Origin: Cesiribacter andamanensis AMV16
GTDB taxonomy: Bacteria > Bacteroidota > Bacteroidia > Cytophagales > Cyclobacteriaceae
Direction: 5' to 3'
NCBI RefSeq assembly: GCF_000348925.1
Contig: NZ_AODQ01000005.1
Coordinates: forward strand, 1-64,000
Length of the DNA stretch: 64,000 nucleotides
In this document: positions 1 through 6,101 of the stretch, piece by piece
Layout: the number at the start of each line of letters is the position of its first letter
Position numbering within the stretch: position 1 is the stretch's first letter
Made by a program: the position numbers and the translations under genes
The notes under the pieces: model-generated
The model's input: the letters and a program-made list of their open reading frames with translations, nothing else
What the model was told of the DNA's origin: nothing
Database searches by the model: none

Positions 1-33
1 CCTCTCGCTTGCCCTAGAAGAATAAACGCACAG

Positions 34-57
34 AAAAAACCTGCTACTTAAGCAGGT
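34..57 (-). terminator. Rho-independent terminator of the element's late-type operon
   Basis: A 7-bp stem (39-45 with 51-57) is followed on the minus strand by a run of six T. It overlaps the stop codon of the HNH gene, so the operon 48-2221 ends here. Nothing else is seen in bases 1-33. Confidence 0.75.
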
Positions 58-374
58 CCTTTAGCTTTTCGCCCAGCGCGTCGCGCTCTCCCCTGCTGGG
101 GTTTCTCCAGCTGCTCTGCCCGGGTCTTTGCGCTGTGGCAGGGCTTGCACAGGCATTGCAGGTTATCCCAGTCCAGGCGCTTATTCCAGGCCTGGTTAAG
201 GGGCTGGATGTGGTCTACCTCTGTGGCTACAGTAAGCAGCCCCTGTGCATCGCACGTAACGCACAGGGGGCATTCCTGCAGCTTAAGCAGCCGTACCCGT
301 TTCCAGGCCGGCGTCTGGTAGAAACGCTGGTTCCGGTCCCGGTTGCTGCTCGATATCTTCGCTAAATATCGCAT
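48..374 (-). CDS. HNH endonuclease, phage type
   Basis: This 108-residue protein is a small HNH nuclease. The zinc-knuckle cysteines C35/C38 and C76/C79 frame the core: D54-H55 in VDHIQPL is the first part of the HNH motif, N71 the central Asn, and H80 the last His. The N-terminal FYQTPAWKRVR stretch is the usual start of phage HNH proteins. In many phages such a gene sits just before the terminase genes and helps DNA packaging; that role is inferred here because the left neighbour lies outside the window. The start overlaps the end of the upstream sigma-like gene by 92 nt in another frame. A shorter start would remove the conserved FYQxxAW segment, so the overlap is probably real. It is the last gene before a terminator. 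Confidence 0.85.
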   Translation of the reverse strand: MRYLAKISSSNRDRNQRFYQTPAWKRVRLLKLQECPLCVTCDAQGLLTVATEVDHIQPLNQAWNKRLDWDNLQCLCKPCHSAKTRAEQLEKPQQGRARRAGRKAKGPA

Positions 375-747
375 CTACAGATAGGTATTCTTTTTCGTGC
401 TTACTTGCTAGCTGCTGCAGCTCCAGTATCCTGCGTTTCTGGATCTTGTGCGTACGCAGTATGCTAAAGAACTTGTTCCTAAAAGTCGTAAAGACTACGT
501 TATAGAAGTTACCACTATACTGGCGTAATTGTTCGTCTCGCTGTAGGAAGTGCAAAAGCAATTCTGCCTCTACATCCTCATATCGCAATTGCTCCGAAAA
601 CTGGAAATGGTAGCATACGTTATAAGCTATCGTCTGCAGGTGCTGGTATATGTGCTTGCCGAAATAGCGTTCCCGCGCCCGGGGGCATTCTAGCTTACTG
701 TAGGCCTCGAAAGACCTATTAAAGGCCTTCTTGTCTATGTTGTTCAT
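283..747 (-). CDS. Putative phage sigma factor, gp55-like region 2 (short form)
   Basis: This is a 154-residue protein counted from MNNIDKKAF; an in-frame ATG at 789 would add 14 residues. Residues 20-120 align by eye with the 314-residue protein encoded at 921-1865: both have an R-x-R-x(2)-F start, LQ about 10 residues later, an ELL-x-H block, a conserved Tyr followed by Thr-x(4)-K, and a closing RR. The same pattern is present in sigma-70 region 2 of T4 gp55, the late-promoter sigma factor. No region 4 is visible and no HTH module follows. The last 30 residues are rich in Pro, Glu and Gly and overlap the HNH reading frame, so they may be unconstrained. The sigma role is an inference from pattern only. 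Confidence 0.5.
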   Translation of the reverse strand: MNNIDKKAFNRSFEAYSKLECPRARERYFGKHIYQHLQTIAYNVCYHFQFSEQLRYEDVEAELLLHFLQRDEQLRQYSGNFYNVVFTTFRNKFFSILRTHKIQKRRILELQQLASKHEKEYLSVDAIFSEDIEQQPGPEPAFLPDAGLETGTAA

Positions 748-916
748 CTGCCGCCACCTGGTTAGTGCTAGGTGACTGCTCTGGGGCAAAGGCCGCTATA
801 GCCTGGGCTATTGTTGCTGCCTCTTGCAGGCTATAGGCTCCGCGCTTTTGCGCCAGCTCTAGGGCCTGGATCAGCAGGTTTAGCGCCTGCTGTTGGGGGG
901 TTTGTTGTTCTTGCAT
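719..916 (-). CDS. Small phage-element protein of unknown function
   Basis: A 65-residue protein beginning MQEQQTPQQQ. An upstream in-frame ATG at 973 would run into the preceding sigma-like gene, so the start at 916, 5 nt after that gene's end, is preferred. It contains an amphipathic helical stretch (LLIQALELAQKRGAYSLQEA) of a kind common in small phage proteins that precede structural genes. Its end overlaps the start of the next gene by 29 nt, which fits a compact phage operon. I do not recognise a family. Confidence 0.55.
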   Translation of the reverse strand: MQEQQTPQQQALNLLIQALELAQKRGAYSLQEAATIAQAIAAFAPEQSPSTNQVAADEQHRQEGL

Positions 917-920
917 GTTG

Positions 921-1865
921 TTACTTAATAAGAAATTGTTTACGCATCCTGGATAATGTAGGGTAAATAGCACCCCTAGTTAGGCCTGTAATCTCCGCTA
1001 TAGTTCGCCAGGTTACCTTCTGCCCTTCTTTCTCCAGCTGCTGTACTGCCTGCTCTATTAACATTATGTTGCTGGTTCTAGGTGTAGGGCTAGGTGCTGC
1101 TTTAGGGTTGCGTATTTTCGAAAGGGGGGTTCGAATAATGTTAATGTGTAGACCTAGGTGCTGGGCAAGTGCTTTTTCTGTTACCTCCTGCCCTTGTGCC
1201 TCCAGTTCCTCCATAGCCTGCAGTATCTGCATGCGCCTGGCGCTGGCTTGCTTAACACTATATAGCTGCTGTACCTCTGCCTCCTTATCCAGCAGACCTA
1301 GCTTTACCAGCTGTAGGCAGAATTCCTGCAGCTTGTGTTTATATCTTATGTAGTTGCTGTCTCGTTCGCCTACAGTGTAGAACCTTTCCAGGTCTTGCTT
1401 TTCGCGCTCGCTTAATCCCTGCAGCTGCATATACTGCTGTAGCTTCTCTAGCAGTAATGCTGCATGCTTTTCCTGCTGCTCGTCCTGTAGCTCTAGCTCG
1501 TATTCCCACTCTTGCATGCTAGCGTACTCCTGTTCTCTGTTTTCGCGGCGCTGTAGGGATTCTACGTAGTTGTAGGCCTTGTGCTTTGCTGCTGTGCCTA
1601 GGTAGCTGTAGGCTTTTGCTTGCCCAGGGCGGAACTTATCCAGCACCTTAAGGCTATGTATTAACAGCTCGAACTGTAGTTCCTCGTCGTCTGCGTACTG
1701 GTTAACGTATCTGCGTAACACTGATGTTATTAGCTGCTGGAGGGGCTTGTATAGATAAGTAGCGAAAATCCGGTTACGCTCTAACGGTGTGGCTACCTGG
1801 TAGGCCTGTACTGCCTGCTCCTGCTCGTCTGTCCAGTACTGCTGCTTTGCTGCTCTTTTTTTCAT
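921..1865 (-). CDS. Putative phage sigma factor, gp55-like region 2 with two C-terminal HTH modules
   Basis: A 314-residue protein. Residues 10-110 begin WTDEQEQAVQAYQ, continue with ERNRIFATYLY and end with KVLDKFRPGQAKAYSYLGTA and K-x(12)-RRENRE. This matches the order of conserved positions in T4 gp55 (an ASIKGLHNFDE block, HAYITQA, then a basic helix), the region 2 that binds the -10 sequence and RNA polymerase. Residues 115-190 are mostly charged helix. Two HTH modules of about 40 residues follow (about 211-250 and 267-306), each with the pattern AhxxLexxGqxVTxxxhA. The same module occurs four times in the 549-residue protein at 3531-5180. It starts inside an ATGA overlap with the upstream gene, so translation is likely coupled. 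A sigma role in late transcription is inferred, not shown. Confidence 0.55.
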   Translation of the reverse strand: MKKRAAKQQYWTDEQEQAVQAYQVATPLERNRIFATYLYKPLQQLITSVLRRYVNQYADDEELQFELLIHSLKVLDKFRPGQAKAYSYLGTAAKHKAYNYVESLQRRENREQEYASMQEWEYELELQDEQQEKHAALLLEKLQQYMQLQGLSEREKQDLERFYTVGERDSNYIRYKHKLQEFCLQLVKLGLLDKEAEVQQLYSVKQASARRMQILQAMEELEAQGQEVTEKALAQHLGLHINIIRTPLSKIRNPKAAPSPTPRTSNIMLIEQAVQQLEKEGQKVTWRTIAEITGLTRGAIYPTLSRMRKQFLIK

Positions 1866-2221
1866 GCGCCGGCCTGGGTCTCCTTTTCGCTGGGGTTATG
1901 GCTAGGGAGTTCCGGCAGGCCTTCTATAATCTGTTGCAGCAGCTGCAGGCGTGCTTTTGCCTTCTGTGTTGCCAGGCTGTTACGCTCCAGCCTTGCCTGG
2001 GCTTTTTGGGTTGCGGTTTTGGCCTGGCGCTCGGGGAACTCCAGCAGCACCTGGGCTAGGGCCTGTATTTCCTGCTGGGTGTAGGTGGCGTTTCGCAGCT
2101 TGTGCTGTGCCAGGTACATATAGGGGCTATAGGGCAGGGTAAGGAATATTTGCGCTGCCAGGTGCTGGCCCTCTAGGGTTAGGCCTTCCAGGATGCTGGA
2201 ATATGTTTTTTCTTGTTGCAT
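1862..2221 (-). CDS. Hypothetical element protein, Gln/Ala-rich helical
   Basis: A 119-residue protein, first gene of the 2221-48 operon. It is rich in Gln, Ala and Leu and has two imperfect copies of an ATQKAQARLERN / ATQKAKARLQLL segment (about residues 68-92), which suggests a coiled coil. No catalytic motif or known domain is visible. It overlaps the sigma-like gene by 4 nt (ATGA), so the two proteins are probably made together. Function unknown. Confidence 0.6.
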   Translation of the reverse strand: MQQEKTYSSILEGLTLEGQHLAAQIFLTLPYSPYMYLAQHKLRNATYTQQEIQALAQVLLEFPERQAKTATQKAQARLERNSLATQKAKARLQLLQQIIEGLPELPSHNPSEKETQAGA

Positions 2222-2276
2222 TGCTTTAGGGGGTAGTTAAGAGCTGCCCGGGATGGGGAAAGGGCAGCCTAGGGGG

Positions 2277-3038
2277 TTATTTTTTCTTTTGCAGCAGCTC
2301 GGGCTTTGCGGAAAAGATGCGGCGTAGGTAATGCAGGCCGCCTGGGGTTATGTAGGTTGTTACGTATACCCGCCCGCAGCGGGCATCTGTTGTAGCCTTC
2401 ACCTCGAAATGTTTCGCGTAACGCTGGTATGGGGTATTGTCTAGCATTAGTACGCCTACCTCTCGCAGGGCTTTAAAAAGCCGGGTGCGGCCTGTGCCTA
2501 GCAATTTCGCGGCTGTCGCAAAGTCGTAGTTACCGCCCGCCTGGATAAAGGTGCAAAAGCTCTCAACCGCTGGCTTAACTGCCTCCAGCTGGCGCTGCTG
2601 GGTCTCTATGGTTTCCGCCTGCTGGGCCGCCAGGTAAAGGGCCTCCGAAAGGGTAGCGGGTATCTGGAAGGCTGGCTGGGCCTGGGCCTGCAGGGCTTGC
2701 TTTACCTGCTGTAGCTGCTGTTCGCACTGAATGAAATAGCGCCGCGCCTCTCTGCCCCGGTCGTTGTTCTGGACCATGGCTATTTCCTTGGCGGTGCTGA
2801 GGGTTAGGCTGTATTCTATGCTGGGGCGACCTCTACCGGTAATTTTACCCAATTCTGGGTAATAATCTTTTCCCTCCTGGAAGTCGTATTTTGCTATTAA
2901 TTCAGGCATCCAGGTACTGAAATGCTTACCTACTTCCAGGAAGCTGTGGAGCTCGCGTGCATCAACTGTCTGTTTCTGTTGGTCGACGTTTATTAGGGCG
3001 TTGGTTGGGGTTAGGGTTGTTGGGGTTAGTGTTTTCAA
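2277..3038 (-). CDS. Phage antirepressor, AntA/AntB and KilAC domains
   Basis: This is a 253-residue protein. Residues about 14-85 fit the AntA/AntB domain: VDARELHSFLEVGKHFSTWM and, later, EYSLTLSTAKEIAMVQNN. A coiled coil with many Gln residues follows (100-165), then a C-terminal KilAC domain from about 175 (FATAAKLLGTGRTRLFKALR, then GGLHYLRR). Such proteins inactivate phage repressors or switch phage gene programmes. The only in-frame start upstream of the AntA domain is TTG at 3038. An ATG at 3045 is out of frame, so the TTG start should be checked. It stands alone between the replication-type operon and the sigma operon, with its own 205-nt upstream region. Confidence 0.85.
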   Translation of the reverse strand: MKTLTPTTLTPTNALINVDQQKQTVDARELHSFLEVGKHFSTWMPELIAKYDFQEGKDYYPELGKITGRGRPSIEYSLTLSTAKEIAMVQNNDRGREARRYFIQCEQQLQQVKQALQAQAQPAFQIPATLSEALYLAAQQAETIETQQRQLEAVKPAVESFCTFIQAGGNYDFATAAKLLGTGRTRLFKALREVGVLMLDNTPYQRYAKHFEVKATTDARCGRVYVTTYITPGGLHYLRRIFSAKPELLQKKK

Positions 3039-3107
3039 CTTGCATTTTGTTTTTCCTTTTGTGTTATGGATAGGGGCCTAGTGCCCCTTTTTTCGTTCGT
3101 TACATTA

Positions 3108-3140
3108 ATAAATACTAGCTAATTTCCGTTTTTTCGGAAA
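3108..3140. promoter_or_regulatory. Candidate operator region upstream of the antirepressor
   Basis: The 12-mer ATAAATACTAGC (3108-3119) also occurs exactly at 5185-5196, directly upstream of the other minus-strand operon. It is followed by a perfect 6-bp hairpin, TTTCCG/CGGAAA (3123-3140). The shared word ahead of both operons suggests a common regulator. The rest of 3141-3243 is A/T-rich with no further signal seen. Confidence 0.4.
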
Positions 3141-3243
3141 AGGGGCTTATTTCCAGAAAAAAAGTTGAAAAAATTTAGGCGGAGGGCGCAAAAAGTGCTT
3201 TTCCAGCGCCTGGGGAGGGTTTTTATACCAAAACTTTTTTCGT

Positions 3244-3534
3244 CTAGTTAAGCAAGAGCCAGAAATTACCCCGCCAGGTCTCTACATGCTGGGCGCGAAA
3301 GTCCAGGTAAATGGGCCCGGGCAGATCGTGCACGAATAATTCTGTTTCTATGCTGTCGCGGGTGTAGTGCTGGCGGATAGTTGCCTGTACCTCTGGATCC
3401 TTCCAGTACTTCTTTACAGTTGCCAGACTCCTGGCCGCCTCTTCTGCTACGCTGTGCTGGTTAATGCGCTTGCCGCGCCGGCAAAGGCGAATAATAGCCC
3501 TTATTAGGTCAGGCTTGCAGCTGGGGCGGCTCAT
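3244..3534 (-). CDS. Small HTH protein of the element
   Basis: A 96-residue protein. Residues 8-48 are one copy of the element's HTH module (AIIRLCRRGKRINQHSVAEE, then ATVKKYW), closely like the modules of the upstream 549-residue protein. The C-terminal half has the segment DLPGPIYLDFRAQHVETWRG and is not recognised. It starts in a 4-nt ATGA overlap with the upstream gene, so it is likely expressed with it. It may be a regulator or an accessory replication protein; this is inference. Confidence 0.6.
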   Translation of the reverse strand: MSRPSCKPDLIRAIIRLCRRGKRINQHSVAEEAARSLATVKKYWKDPEVQATIRQHYTRDSIETELFVHDLPGPIYLDFRAQHVETWRGNFWLLLN

Positions 3535-5180
3535 GCGGCTGCCTCCTGGATTTCTAGCAGGGTTAGGAAGTCCAGCCCAGCTAAATAGCCTGGGTCGTTT
3601 CGGTAGGCGCTTACGTCAGCAGCAGTGCTGCCATATACCGCTAGCAGCTCCCCTTCTATTTCCAGGAATTCTACCCCCTGTGCGTTTTTTGCCGGCAGTG
3701 CCGGGGCGGCTACATCTTTAGGGGCTGGGGCCATGGGGGCTGGCTGGGTAAGGGCTTGCTGTATTTCCTGCTTAGTCCAGTTGCGCTTAATGGTCGCTAT
3801 ACCGCGTCCGGTTGCCTCTGCTACAGCCTGCTGGGTTACCTTCTTATTCGCTGCCAGTAGGGCCTGTATTGCCGCGATAATCTGGGCTAGGGTGTTGGCT
3901 GCTTTCTTGTCTGCTGAAGCGTACGCGGCCGCTTTCTGGGCTTGCTGGATGCTTTCTTTTTTTGTTGCTGGGGCTTGTTCCCCTGTTACCGCCACCCAGT
4001 GCTTTTTTGCGGTTTTCTCTGCTCTTCCTGCCAGCTGGGCCACGGTCTGGGGCGTTACCTCCTGCCCTTCTTTCTCCAGCTGCTCTATAGCTTCCAGCAT
4101 TGCTACCCGGGTGCGGTTCTTTAGTATCGCGCCTGTAGAAGGGCCTTTATAGCTGTAGGTTTTCTTTTCCTTTTTCTCCTTACGCGGACCCCAGGCCCTA
4201 TTTACAAAGTAGCCTGATACTGGCGGCTGAGTATCTTCTTCAAACGCCCACCACTCGCCCGGCTCTATGCTTTCCAGCAGCTCTTCTTCTGTAATTGCCG
4301 GTTGTTCTTCCTTTCGGATCTCCGCCAGGTGGCGCTTTATTGTTGCCATGCCCAGGGGGGTAATGTTAGCTAGCGCCTGCTGGGTTACTTTCTTGCCTTC
4401 CGCCTGTAGCTGCTGTATCGCTTCTTGTAACATACGTTTAGTTTTGTTTTTCTTGGTTAATCCTGCTTTTTCCCTAGCCTTGCTAGTGCTTTCTTCCTGT
4501 GCCAGGCCGGTTACCTCCAGCCAAACCTTTTCTACTGTACTTTTCCCCACGCCTGCCAGTTCCGCCAGCTGGGCCTGTGTAACGATTTCCCCAGCAGCAA
4601 TAAGCGTTTCGTATGCGTCCTGGATACGTACTTTAGCCTCTTCCCTTTTTGTACCCCAGATTGCTTTTAGCAGGTCCTTTAGGGCCTGTTTGCGTTCGTC
4701 TCCCTGCAGGGCTGGGTTAATCTTACCTACATGCTTGCGGCAAAAAACCCGCCCCTGGCCCGCGTCCCTGTCCGCGTTAACCTGGTAGAATATGCTTTTT
4801 AGCTCTCCGTCCGCCAGCGGGGTATAACAGCGCTTGTTATGTATTTTTAGCTCGTTCCAGCCGCGCGCTGTGCCATACAGGGCTATATAGTTATTTGCTA
4901 GTAGCTCTAGTATCGTATAGCGTCGTACGTCCCCTGGAATCCGAAACTTGTAGGTAGGTATTAGGTATCTGGGCTGGGGATAAAGGACAAAAGTTTGCCC
5001 AGGTGCAAATACATAGTCGTCCCTGTCCGCCTGCAGGCGCATAACAAGGGCGCGGGATTTCCGCTTTTTTCCCTCGTAATCGTCTTGTACTAGATCTTCC
5101 CCACGTAGCTGGGCTATCTTATAGTTCCAGTAGGTTTCTTCATCCGCCTGGGGTAGGTAATAGGTGTGTAGGTTATCCAT
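3531..5180 (-). CDS. Possible replication initiator/primase-like protein with four HTH modules
   Basis: A 549-residue protein. Residues 85-150 (RRYTILELLANNYIALYG, then CYTPLADGELKSIFYQV) loosely resemble the primase C-terminal (PriCT) region of plasmid replicases. Four HTH modules follow at about 184-224, 249-289, 357-399 and 428-470, each of the form Ah-x(2)-L-x(3)-GKKVTQQAhA-x(8)-TIKRxW. HTHs of this type end many ColE2-like replicases. The linkers are Ala/Pro/Lys/Glu-rich. No primase catalytic acidic motif was found at the N terminus, so an enzyme role is uncertain. The gene begins 4 nt from a putative operator (5185-5196) and directly next to the repeat-rich tract 5290-5965, as a rep gene next to its origin would. 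It could instead be a large transcription regulator. Confidence 0.4.
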   Translation of the reverse strand: MDNLHTYYLPQADEETYWNYKIAQLRGEDLVQDDYEGKKRKSRALVMRLQADRDDYVFAPGQTFVLYPQPRYLIPTYKFRIPGDVRRYTILELLANNYIALYGTARGWNELKIHNKRCYTPLADGELKSIFYQVNADRDAGQGRVFCRKHVGKINPALQGDERKQALKDLLKAIWGTKREEAKVRIQDAYETLIAAGEIVTQAQLAELAGVGKSTVEKVWLEVTGLAQEESTSKAREKAGLTKKNKTKRMLQEAIQQLQAEGKKVTQQALANITPLGMATIKRHLAEIRKEEQPAITEEELLESIEPGEWWAFEEDTQPPVSGYFVNRAWGPRKEKKEKKTYSYKGPSTGAILKNRTRVAMLEAIEQLEKEGQEVTPQTVAQLAGRAEKTAKKHWVAVTGEQAPATKKESIQQAQKAAAYASADKKAANTLAQIIAAIQALLAANKKVTQQAVAEATGRGIATIKRNWTKQEIQQALTQPAPMAPAPKDVAAPALPAKNAQGVEFLEIEGELLAVYGSTAADVSAYRNDPGYLAGLDFLTLLEIQEAAA

Positions 5181-5184
5181 GTTT

Positions 5185-5203
5185 ATAAATACTAGCCTTT
5201 TCC
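5185..5203. promoter_or_regulatory. Second copy of the element's shared 12-mer
   Basis: ATAAATACTAGC (5185-5196) matches 3108-3119 exactly, and the next bases stay similar (a TTTCC core follows in both). On the plus strand it reads TATAAATACTA, which is the T4 late-promoter word, but that orientation points away from the operon. As a repressor or activator site overlapping the start of the rep-like gene it makes more sense. Confidence 0.35.
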
Positions 5204-5289
5204 AGAAGATCAGACCGGCCCTATATATAAGACTACTTAGGTGCCGATTTCCTTAATCGGAAAAGTCAGTTTTTTAAAAATTTTTTCTG

Positions 5290-5391
5290 GCTCTTAAATG
5301 CGTAGCGAACCCTAGGGCGGGGCACGTTCCCCTGTAGTGGGGTTGCACCCCAGGGGCTGGGGGTTGTTTTCTTTGTTCCCTGTTTCCCTGG
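5290..5391 (+). repeat. Left arm of 102-bp inverted repeat
   Basis: This arm matches the reverse complement of 5864-5965 over 102 bp with three mismatches seen by eye. The arms enclose 472 bp. They are non-coding and rich in internal G/C palindromes (for example CCCTAGGGCGGGG and GGGTTGCACCCC blocks). Confidence 0.95.
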
Positions 5392-5437
5392 GCTAGTTAT
5401 TCGCTGGGCCCGGGTTGGGGTTGGGTGTAGATAAGTA

Positions 5438-5555
5438 GAGAAAACAAAGCCGGGATCGGGTGTATCATTTGGCTCTTAGGGTTAGAATTAATATATATAT
5501 GGCTACTTAAGAACCAACGATACACTCCCCTACCCGGTCCTGGGTTTAGTTTTCC
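5438..5555. repeat. Long imperfect hairpin inside the inverted-repeat segment
   Basis: The stretch 5438-5480 pairs imperfectly with 5505-5555: GTGTATC-x-TTTGG-x-TCTTA against its complement around 5505-5527, and AAAACAAAGCCGGGATCGGG against 5530-5554. An AT-rich loop holding TATATATAT lies at the top. An AT-rich, melted loop flanked by strong stems is typical of origins or structured RNAs. Confidence 0.65.
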
Positions 5556-5564
5556 ATTTACAAC

Positions 5565-5777
5565 CCAGTGCCGGGACAGGGAAACTGTTCCCCATACCCG
5601 GGGTTCTTTTTCCTACCTGGATCCAGTGCCGGGACAGGGAAACTGTTCCCCTACCCGGGCCTCTTTTCTGGATAGCGATGTATTCCCCAGGACCGGGTTA
5701 AGGGATAGACCTACCTACCTGGATTAGCAGGAAAAAAGAAAACAACCCGGGACAGGGAAACAGCATCCCTACCCGGG
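5565..5777. repeat. Three hairpin-forming copies of a GGGACAGGGAAAC unit
   Basis: Copies lie at 5565-5603, 5623-5659 and 5745-5777. Each starts with CCGGGACAGGGAAAC and ends in a run that can pair back to it (CCCTACCCGG). The first two copies are almost identical; the third has a changed loop. The stem bases are kept, which suggests that the fold matters. Confidence 0.8.
5649..5701 (+). repeat. 53-bp perfect direct repeat, copy 1
   Basis: Identical to 5767-5819 over 53 bp. It overlaps the end of the second hairpin unit and contains TCTGGATAGCGATGTATTCC. The spacing between copies is 118 bp. Confidence 0.95.
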
Positions 5778-5819
5778 CCTCTTTTCTGGATAGCGATGTA
5801 TTCCCCAGGACCGGGTTAA
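5767..5819 (+). repeat. 53-bp perfect direct repeat, copy 2
   Basis: Second copy of the repeat at 5649-5701. Both copies lie within the segment bounded by the 102-bp inverted repeat, so they may be binding sites for a DNA-binding protein of the element, such as the multi-HTH protein. Confidence 0.95.
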
Positions 5820-5863
5820 AGGGAGACAGCCCCCATGCCCGGCTTTGCTTTTTCTTACTTAAT

Positions 5864-5965
5864 CCAGGGAAACAGGAAAAAAAGAAAACAACCCCCAGCC
5901 CCTGGGGTGCAACCCCACTACAGGGGAACGTGCCCCGCCCTAGGGTTCGCTACGCACTTAAGAGC
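5864..5965 (-). repeat. Right arm of 102-bp inverted repeat
   Basis: Inverted partner of 5290-5391. The tract 5966-6069 between it and the integrase terminator shows no gene or clear signal. Confidence 0.95.
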
Positions 5966-6071
5966 TAACCCCAGGGCAGCTACCTACAGTCGCTTTTCCA
6001 GCAGGCATGTAGGGACTTTTAGCCAGATTTGGGAGAAAGTCCAGCTGGTAGGCTGATAGCCAGCAGGGCAT

Positions 6072-6095
6072 AAAAAAAGCCCCAGGGCTGGGGCT
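6072..6095 (-). terminator. Terminator of the integrase gene
   Basis: An 8-bp stem (AGCCCCAG, 6078-6085, with 6088-6095) is followed on the minus strand by seven T. It lies 7 nt after the integrase stop. Confidence 0.85.
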
Positions 6096-6101
6096 CTCTG
6101 T

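Noticed and set aside
3108-3119. A T4-type late promoter driving the antirepressor
   Set aside because: The TATAAATA-like word is on the opposite strand to the gene and is not perfect here.
5649-5819. A CRISPR array
   Set aside because: Only two copies of a 53-bp repeat, 118 bp apart, nested in hairpins and without cas genes.
5835-6056. A 73-codon plus-strand ORF in the inverted-repeat tract
   Set aside because: It runs through the right inverted-repeat arm, has no homologous look or start signal, and its content is fixed by the repeat.
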